Source: Candolleomyces eurysporus (taxonomy: Eukaryota > Basidiomycota > Agaricomycetes > Agaricales > Psathyrellaceae). Taken from it: 64,000 nucleotides of DNA. The number at the start of each line of letters is the position of its first letter. The first letter of the stretch is position 1. Location of the stretch: positions 1-64,000 of the forward strand of contig JANBPK010001214.1 in the NCBI GenBank assembly GCA_027579435.1, read 5' to 3'. Shown one piece after another: positions 56,128 through 64,000 of the stretch. A model generated the notes under the pieces. That model searched no databases and had not been told where the DNA came from. It saw nothing but the letters and a program-made list of their open reading frames with translations. Position numbers and translations under genes: made by a program.

Positions 56128-58279
56128 CTGCCTTCAGGTCTGCTCCTGACCTCCATGGCCTGAACAATGTGAGCATTGTCATGCAGTACTGCTCTCTGTC
56201 ACCTTGATCAGGCCTTGGCAAAGCACCTCCTACCAAAGTAGGAACTGGAAATGTTTTGCAGCCAATTCTGCACTTGACCCTGTGCGTATCATACTGAGGA
56301 TGGTCAGACTGGAACCTGAAGAAGGCTGAATTGGAGTTATCATGCAGATCATGTTGTGGTGGACTGGGCAATGGTACCTCAGACTCATACTCACCTTCCT
56401 CATCAGAGTTTCCTTCTTCATCATATTCATCAGCTTCTCTGAAAACTATTTCTTTGTGGCCAGCCTTTCTTCTCAGCTTTTTGGGAAGAGGCACTTTTTC
56501 ACAAAACTGTATCCAGTCATACAGAGTCAGCTCAGCCAATGCATCTGGCCTGAAGATGTAGTCATCCACCTTTGACCTGGCAGTTATCTCTCCTTTGCTA
56601 ACAGCAAGAAGCAACTTTTCCTCATCATTGTCTACCTCCTGGTTGCTGCCTTCTTGTCCATACAGCTCAATTTCACGTTTATTCCAGTAAAACTTGACAG
56701 CTCTTACATACTGTGACCAGTAGAAGGGCACAAAAATATGACTAGTGTAGTGGTCTGGATTACCTAGCAGGTACAGGCAAGCCATAGGACTTCCAATCTC
56801 CATTTTAGAAGTCAGTGTATTGCAAACCTTGAGAAGCAGTTTTCTGGCTGCATTTTCACAGGTAGTGGATTCTTCCACAAGTGATGCATTCTTTTGGAAT
56901 ATATCAAGAGTATGCGAGAATATATGATGACTCTTGAGTGAAACTTTGGTGATATAGTCAGTAACATAGGACACGATTGCTTTTACAGATGTTCCAGACA
57001 TCATGCATGTAACATCAGTATTACATCTAAGCAGATAGGTCAAGGCAGGGGTGAAGGTATTCATCCAAGGCTCTAATTTTTTTTAAGGTAATATGACCAT
57101 CATCGCTGTCCACAACAGTCTGTGGCACTATGTCTCTAGGAAACCTAGCTGCGCATAGGCCATCTTTGTTCAGGCACCCCTTTGCCCCACCCTCAGTGGG
57201 CACAAATGATGCCTTTGTATTTGATTGAGCATTCATGGTCACTGTGCTTCCTTTCTGAACTCTGCAGCTGTGTACATTTGACCTAACAAGCAATTCATCT
57301 GTCTCTTTCTTGTATTTATGCCACCAGCCTCTCATTGCAATGCAGTCTTCACAGCTGCTGTCATAAACCCCAACATGGCCACAGTGTTTAGCTGGAGGTG
57401 GCACAGCCAATCTCAGTGTTGGGTCACCATCATCATCAAGAAGGTCTCCACCATCCTGATTATGAAGGGTGTGGATTCCAATGCCATAAGTAGATGGCTT
57501 GGGCTTTGTACTTCGTACATCTTCAACAGTTCCATTGAAAAGTTCTCCCTGATGTACTGATTCTAAGTATTCAACAAGACTATCTTGAAATGTGGTATCA
57601 GCGTCAAGCAGCCGGCTCCGGATGTCCTGGGGTGAAGGTGAGCCTTCTATCCACAGCATCATATGCATGTGGAGAGTAAGCCTACCCTGCTGCTCTACTG
57701 TGCCATAGTATGCAGCAGGCTTGCCATAAATACCTCTCCTCCCTTCACCAAAGCCTATAACATGTTTGATTACAAGCTTTACAAGAAAATCAAAAAANTC
57801 TGGCTGCTGCTACAGGGTTGTTCAGCACAAGAGTGTCTCGTTCTTTCCAACATCTGATCTCATTGCTGAACAGTTCCTGTTGGTCTGCATAGTACATGCA
57901 CAAAGGATGCTTGTTGTCTGCAGGTGAAAAGGTAATAAACCAGTTGGGTGCCCCTTTGTTGGCAATAAGAGACCAAATTTCATTACGCATGAGCTTCTTC
58001 CCAGTCAGATAGCCATCTGAGTATGCACCTACATGATCCAAATCATCCAGCAGTGCATAACAATCTTTTTCAGCCTGTGTATCAGGCTTTATGTATTCAC
58101 CTCTTGAAAGGGAGTCAGCTAGCTTGTGAAGGACATCTTGGTCCAACCTTGCAATGCGTTCAGATATAGTGCTGAACTTGCTCTTTTTTGCATACAAAAA
58201 GCTCCCTGTAACATTAGATCTGACCTGCTCCTGGTTAAATGCAATCATTGGAAAGTAAAAATCAGTCTGAAACTGCTTA
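56039..58279 (-). pseudogene. Helitron-like N domain and Rep endonuclease part, frames broken at A-runs and N
   Basis: From right to left: FNQEQVRSNVTGS and NWFITFSPADNKHP (Helitron-like N); GRLTLHMHMMLWIEG with the HUH-type His-x-His (about 57660-57680); a Cys-rich segment; SYVTDYITK with the two Rep tyrosines (about 56947-56970); then a conserved downstream block (YWNKREIELYG; GxRVKCRIGCKTFPVPTLVGG). Frames shift at the N at 57798 and in the A8 runs near 57078 and 56070. The amino-acid sequence is otherwise coherent, so sequence error is likely and the gene may be intact. The HUH/Tyr nuclease would nick and join DNA during rolling-circle transposition. Confidence 0.72.
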
Positions 58280-59835
58280 TCATGATAAAGCAGAAGGCGT
58301 TTTTTNGTGCTCCCTCTGAGATAGCACCTTTGAATGCATGGACTGGCCTATACCTCCCATCCCATAGGGAAAAAGCCAAGGAAACATCTGTGGATACAAC
58401 TGAGGGTTGTTGTACATTGACATTGGATTGGGATCATGACCAATTGCAAGCATTTTGCCTCCACTTTGAAGATGTTTGAGGGCATGAATCTTCATGGCTT
58501 TGACAGACATATTTGCATATTCAGGACCAGTCAGGCCTCTAACAATAAGAGGACATGGTCCATCAGATGTACCTTGGTCTATATCTGTTTCATGCTTGCT
58601 CATCTCCATTGGTTCCTTAGCTGTGGGGTCCTCTGAATCGTCCACCCTTCGGAAATCAATATACACAGGAACACCGTTTAGAGGATAAGACTCTAAGTTT
58701 TCCTTGGAAATCTCTAGATCAGCATAATCAGAATGATTAAGCTTTAGCCAATCTAGTGCTCTAGCAACCTTATTCCTTCTCACCAGCATAGGACTCCTTT
58801 GGATCTCCTTTGCAGTTGGGTGAGCGTGGCCTACAAATATGAATGCGAAAACATCGTCAAGGTCCTCTTTAGCAGGAGGCAGAGCATGATATATTTTCAT
58901 ACTAGGCAAGGCAAACATTATTGCGTTAGCTATCATTTTGGCTCGGCCAGAAGACACCCTCATAAGACAAGAGTTATGCCTGACTCGAGCTATCAACATT
59001 TTTTCTGCAAACGTAAGACCAGACAAGATGTCGGGCACATCACCAATCCAGAGACCATTAGCCAAGGAGAGCTTTGGCCGTTTGGCAATCTTCACAGCAT
59101 TAAAACAAGTAAGACATGCTGATGCACAGCTGCCAATAATGGCAGGAGTATCCAGACCTTCGACTGGGTCCAAATGGCTTTTTCTCTCCTTGCGCGTTGT
59201 ACTGGGGGCCACCAAGCAAGACAGATCCAGCTGGGAAACATCCCGAAGCTCTTTGGCCAGACGCAGCTGCCCACACACAGCACATGCTGCCTCCTGGATG
59301 TTTGACGGAGACATATCCTCGCAAAAAGCTCTGATAATATCCACCTGGAGATCACAAGACGGTGGGCTAGGAGGGAACAACCCCGCTGTACTGCCATCTC
59401 GCTCTGCATACATGGACTCCACCACAGATCTGGTATCTACACCAACAGCCATTTGGCAGCCTTTCTCCTGAGGGTCGCACGACTTACCAGATGGCATCTG
59501 GGAGGTCGACACTTTCGTAGCGGGTTTGGATCTACGTTGCTTGTTGACTGTCTTCATGCTCCGGGGTAGCTGCCTGAACAGACAATACAGGTCCGGTGCG
59601 GCCTCCTTCAGGCTGGCAACAAGAAACGCCTCTATGTCCAAGCGCGTCCGGTTGCTCCTTCCTAACACCAGTTGGAACTGCACAGCGAGCCGCTTCAAGT
59701 CTCGAACTTCCATGCACAACAACGCAAATTCCAGAGGCATAGATGCAGCCATGAAAGAATTTGTAGTAGATATCATCACAGATGCCTGGGGTGCGGAAAG
59801 CATAGTAACAAACTCAAACATGTCATCGTGCTGAA
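58280..59835 (-). CDS. Helitron N-terminal part with DUF6570 region
   Basis: An open minus frame. Motifs appear from about 59835 (FEFVTMLSAPQ; a SAP-like DLKRLAVQFQLVLGRSNRTRL). A Cys-rich CAVCGQL...CLTCFNAV pair (59290-59090) and LANGLWIGDVP...LTFAEKMLIARVRHN identify DUF6570, followed by a PMLVRRNKVARALDWLK segment. LTGPEYANMS and QMFPWLFPYGMGG lead into the Helitron-like N domain. The frame is lost at the N at 58306. The frame stays open further upstream to 60724, but that sequence does not look coding. Confidence 0.7.
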
Positions 59836-60829
59836 AGGGGTGGGTCGACTGGTCTCCAAGCATATGAGGGTGTACCACAAGATCAGTGAATGGAAAGGCA
59901 CGATTGGGGCGATGAGTGGCCCCACCTCGGCTAGATCTTCTCCTCCGCAATCCCGCTGCTTGATGGCCCACGCGTACCGGATGCAATGCACCACTCCAAC
60001 AAGACAAGCAGTCCAACAAGCGTCTACCAAATCGACAGCGGGACCTGGGACTCAGCCGGCGCACAATGACTAAAAAATCATGGCGTAGATATGCGGACCT
60101 GACACACATGGCCTCTACCAGCGAGACGCGAAGAGCCACACTACAAGGATTGAAAATAAAGGCAAGCATGCGAGGAATACGATCAAACCGAGATTGGCAT
60201 GAGCCCAATTTGTGTCGAGGACCGTGCTCTGATCTTGAAACCTGCCGCATCAGAAGAAGAGATGACTCACAGCTAGCATAGAGTGTACCTGACACCAAGT
60301 CGCTCGCTATGGGAGCCAGGATCCTGTCTGGTAAAGAGCACACCGGCATCCAGGCCGTATCGCAGCAGATATCCTGTGCATTCACAGTGGCAGTCAACCC
60401 AGGGACACCCTGGTAGGGTATTACAAGATTATTTGATGTAGTAAAAGAGACCGAACGAAAGCAAAAAGTGTTAAGAAGGCAGCATACAAGCAGTGTCCCG
60501 CAGGCAGCAGGTAGCGAGGGTGCGAATCGCATTTCGCGAGGAGGGCGACGGGCAATATGAAGAGTGGAGCGTGATGATTCTAACGAAAAGGGCACAAGAG
60601 GGGTGTGAAGGGTTGGAGAGTGCAGCGTTATATATATGTGTGTCTGTAAAGAAGCGCGTACACTAGGACGGTGATTGTGAAGGAGAGTTGGAGCTACGAT
60701 GGACCCTTTCCTAAATTTCAACAAGTGACAAATAGATACAAACAGACCGATTAGGCGCTTGGACGTCGCTTAGATCAACCGTTCGCCTCTTCCATCATCC
60801 TTGTTCGTCCTCTTTCCTTCGACGGCGCT
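59836..60829. other. Region between the Helitron and the dioxygenase gene
   Basis: On the minus strand a TATATATA near 60635 precedes an ATG at 60532 that begins a signal-peptide-like stretch (FAPSLPAACGTLLVCCLL) and a short Cys-containing sequence up to a possible donor at about 60273. This may be a small secreted-protein gene but cannot be completed. The composition is like host genes rather than the Helitron. Confidence 0.3.
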
Positions 60830-63800
60830 ATGCCCTTCGTCTTGCTGCGGAACCTCGGTGAGTCGTCCTAAATGAACTCAGACAGTGGTACTGATTGGTA
60901 TGCCCGTTCTTAGCCTGCACCTGCTGAGCGGCCGGGCAAGCACCGGAGGCCGACAGGCGGCACTCGATCGAAAGGCAGCCCGCCCAATGGACCAGCTAAC
61001 GATCGGAATGACGCAGTCGAGCCTCCTCTTTGTCGAAAACAATGGACGAACTACGTCACCCCGCCGTCGAAAGAAACCGACCTCAAGAGCAGATCTCAGA
61101 CACGGCACCAGAGCCCCCCTATAACTTCTTCCCCNTATTGCTGTCTGGGCCCCCAATCTCGAGCATTCTTTGCTCCTGGACCAACGCCATGGAAGAATGG
61201 CTGTACAGTGAGAGACCTCTCTCACTGCCCCGGAGGCACCCTCGCATGCCCAGCCTATACGAGGCGGTCAACCATCCGAAGCATCCCGCCAGCAATCCAG
61301 GACGGTCTTTCGTCTTCTACACGTTGATCACCTACCCGAGCATGCAGGAATGCAGCCAGGCGGGTCGGAGCATTAGGGTACCTTTCGACTTGAACGACGA
61401 TCGGCTGGCGGCCGAAGGTATGTCGTTGCACATTACGATGTCGACCATGTCTCACCGAACTCACCTCGCCGGTGCCGTCTCGCTGTAGGTTGGCTGCAGC
61501 TGTTGGATGGCGACTACCTGTGGGCTAGAAGCTCCAATGGATCTGGTCGCCCCGAGGACGACGTGCTGGTACTATGGATAGTTGGATCGTGAGTCGTCGA
61601 GCCTTTCCCTACTGCGCCTGCAGGACTGAGTCAGTGCCCAGGCGTGTATACTCTGCGTTGGACAGGGACAGGATGGATCATGCTATGGAAGGTTTTATAG
61701 GCCCCAAGGACGATGTCACCCCGCAGAGTATATTATTCGAGCGCCTCGAACCTCAACCGACGCCCGTTAGCTCGGACACGCGATGCTTCACGCTTGGACC
61801 CTCGTTGGAGCCGAACACGGACATCGAAGCCCCTTGCGCCAACAGCAAATGGAGAGGAGTGCTTTCGGACTACCACAAAGTGACGTCCCCNTGTTATCCA
61901 TGTGAGTCGATCAGCTGGTATACCCTGCAAGCGACGAGAGCTTGTTCTAACCGTTGAACAGGCGTCGACCACCCTCGCGATGAGAAGCATGGAAGAGGCA
62001 CCAGCTGAAATTCAGGATGTACTGAGGCGAGAGTTTGACAGGGTGGGATCCGGTGCGATAGGATGTGACGGCAACTACGCGTTCAACACGGTGCAGTGCA
62101 ATATTGCATATGCAGGTGAGTTTTGCTTGCTCCAAATGGCTCGATCAAGTCGACTGACCTCGGTTACAGGCACCGCCATGACCAAGCAAATGGGAAGATT
62201 CGCCCTGGCCCATAGGGACGGGAAAGACAGTGGGGCCCGATACTCGAACCTGATGCGCGTGTCTCGACTACCGCCTAACTACGACCCTGGTAGAATTTTC
62301 CTCAGCGGACTGGGCGTATACACGAGGTTAGAGCGATTCAGGTCAATGAACTTCCAGGGGCAGAGAGACCACGTCGGCTCTCCGCCCACTCCCCTGCCTG
62401 GTACGATGCCCAGCTCCACGGCCTATCGCATCATTCTCGTCCACTATCCACCGCACCGAATGGCGTCTGGCGTAACGCGGCAACGCATAGCGTCGACTCC
62501 TACGGGTCATATCTACCTGGCTCCGGAGATGAGGACAACAGAGTAAGTGACCCCATCCGTCGTGTCAGCCTGGTATTTGACAGAACGCCTAGCTTTGATC
62601 CGTCAATTCACATGCAGGACTCGTTTTCCACCTTCTTCAAGGATGCCCACTCGCTCATGACAAGACAAAGCTACTCGAGTTTTGTAGGACGCTCGGCATA
62701 CCTCCTGTTCAGATACGCCCTCTTGCAGACTTTCCCGGACTACGAGATAGATGCCGATCCAGACGACTTTATGGACTGCATCACTTACAAAGCGGAAGAC
62801 GGTACCAGGCGGAAGATCGACAAGTGGGCTATGGCTCCGGCTATACGGGACACAGCCGGACGGGGTAGAACAGGTCTTCGTATGGAGCAAGAGGCCGCCT
62901 TCAAGGAACACTATTTCAAACACGGGAGTCATATTCCCGAGTGCTACCTGCATAACGATTGGATACGAGAGGAGGCCACTCGTCGATTTGGATCGGGTGC
63001 ATCGGTAGATGAGGGTGGCGGATCTGCAGGTAGGCTCATAGATCTTGCAACAGCGCCCACGTCTCTGATGACCGCATACAGACCCAGCTGATGACGCCGA
63101 TCCAATCGAGATTGCAGGGCCTCAAGAACGCACACAACCAGGCAAGTACAATCTACTCGCCATTGAGATGGACCAGGCGCACTGACCACCGCCGAGCAGG
63201 AAGCGCCAATATTAGCGAAGACGACAATAGGACCGCTGCAACGGACACTCCTACCCAAGGTGCGCAGCGAGACGCCTATCGTATTGGATTATTTACTTAC
63301 GTCTCTATTCGTCTTGATAATATCGTCTCTTAGCAGGGTACGCGCTGCACAAGAGAAGGAGGGTAGTCAACTTCGATGAGCAGGCAGAGACTACAGGTGA
63401 AGAGGACGAGCAGCTCGTAGAGAGAAAGAGGGCCAGACACGACAGCCAAAGAAGCAAGGAAAAGAGGCCACAAAGATCCAAGCGAGCAAAGTCGGGTGAC
63501 ACCAGGAGAAGAACCTCAAAGCGTACGTACCCCCAGATTCGCACTCGTCACCCGCAATCGCATACTAACCCGAGACACTATCAGTGTCTAGGTCCGGAGG
63601 AGAGCCGGAAGCGATCGAAGAAGGGGAGATCGTCGGAGTGTCGAATGCAAAGGCGCCACAGTCAAGACGAGCGTCAAAGCAGTGTGAAGACGAGTTGAAC
63701 GGTAGGTTGTCCATCGATCTCATTTCATTTGTCCTTTTTGTATGGTCTCAACTGACGATGTCGAAATACGCAGATCCGTTCTTGTTCACCAGGCTTTTAT

Positions 63801-64000
63801 CGCTCGAAGTGTTGGAGCAAGAAATACTTAGCCTTCGAGACGAGCAGCAACTATTATCACAGTCTCCGGTGCCACCTACTGCATCGGCTCTGAAGAAGGC
63901 ATGGGCCAGTATCCACAAGGCCGCCCTTACGCTGGACGCAGATACTCTAGGATCCGGCGCTATTGGTGCTGTACAGACCATCATGACCGAAGGTCCACAG
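60830..64000 (+). CDS. TET/JBP-like 2OG-Fe(II) dioxygenase, transposon-associated family; 3' end outside window
   Basis: Multi-exon. The N-terminal exons (60830-61417) are uncertain, with an N at 61135. Recognisable exons are 61489-61588 (WLQLLDGDYLW..PEDDVLVLWI), 61624-61901, 61962-62115, 62170-62542, 62584-63029, 63082 onward with several short introns, and a last exon open to 64000. The core holds a CDGNYAFNT motif, AHRDGKDSG (His-x-Asp; His at 62211, Asp at 62217), RDHVGSPP (distal His at 62370) and AYRIILVHYPP (2OG-binding Arg at 62427). The tail is Lys/Arg/Glu-rich, nuclear in style. This matches basidiomycete TET/JBP relatives, which oxidise 5-methylcytosine and are linked to KDZ transposons. 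Some introns are very short (35 bp at 61589), so joins need transcripts. Confidence 0.6.

Larger units (their letters stand above)
52533..59835 (-). mobile_element. Helitron, minus-strand, 3' end near 52533; 5' end not located
   Basis: The minus strand encodes, in order, a DUF6570 region, Helitron-like N domain, Rep HUH/Tyr motifs, PIF1-type helicase and a protease-like tail. Just beyond the final stop, minus-strand GCCGT-TGCAAGGC-ACGGC forms a 5-bp-stem hairpin (52539-52556) followed by CGCTACC, resembling a Helitron 3' terminus (hairpin plus CTRR), although the last bases are CTAC. The 5' TC end could be anywhere between about 59840 and 60780. Confidence 0.7.

Noticed and set aside
58280..60724. 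A single 814-codon open frame taken as one Helitron protein
   Set aside because: Upstream of about 59835 the translation has no Helitron motif, changes composition, and contains a possible TATA and signal-peptide start, so I do not include it in the Helitron protein.

Overview
The window looks like fungal, most probably agaricomycete (basidiomycete), nuclear DNA. Genes carry many short introns (mostly about 45-95 bp, GT-AG, one GC-AG). The families seen are typical of that group: a secreted ricin-B-type lectin, an AA9 LPMO relic, a PsiD-like decarboxylase, a LITAF protein, STAND/NACHT proteins, a DUF2235-WD40 protein, a Helitron with a DUF6570 region, and a TET/JBP-like dioxygenase. No species is named. 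Most N characters sit beside homopolymers, and several reading-frame breaks fall in G6/A8 runs or at Ns, so part of the apparent gene damage is probably consensus error.

Layout. 1-5058 (+): the 3' part of a long disordered Ser/Pro/Thr-rich protein gene. 6.9-10.5 kb (+): a short secreted peptide precursor and two paralogous secreted proteins, one of which has a C-terminal ricin-B lectin. 11.1-16.6 kb (-): a tandemly duplicated two-gene block (secreted NTF2-like protein plus PsiD-like decarboxylase); the decarboxylase copy in the left block is a decayed relic. 17.2-18.2 kb (-): LITAF-domain membrane protein. 18.9-25.5 kb (+): a NACHT STAND gene, a small membrane-protein gene, a degenerate gene copy, a NACHT-deleted STAND pseudogene and another small membrane-protein gene, which together look like the product of local duplication. 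26.8-27.3 kb: proline-iminopeptidase relic. 28.1-29.4 kb: APH-family kinase. 31.3-34.6 kb: DUF2235 (Tle1-like) hydrolase fused to highly similar WD40 repeats; a broken copy of its 5' exons lies at 39 kb.

40-64 kb is rich in mobile elements. A degenerate GTGGTGCATC array is followed by an ORC3 gene fragment whose last coding exon is split by a 270-bp hAT-type MITE with an 8-bp target duplication. Next come AT-rich, apparently CpG-poor DNA; a gene with a ubiquitin-like (ULD) domain followed by an array of 61-bp units that each contain a splice donor, branch-like site and acceptor; a diverged partial copy of that block at 51-52.5 kb; an AA9 LPMO relic; a Helitron on the minus strand whose helicase is fused to a C19/USP-like cysteine-protease region; and, divergently, a TET/JBP-like 2OG-Fe(II) dioxygenase gene running off the right edge.

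The most distinctive items are the DUF2235-WD40 fusion, the two STAND genes sharing an ATG-only first exon and a conserved N-terminal motif, the 61-bp intron-like array, the MITE in ORC3 and the Helitron with its protease tail.
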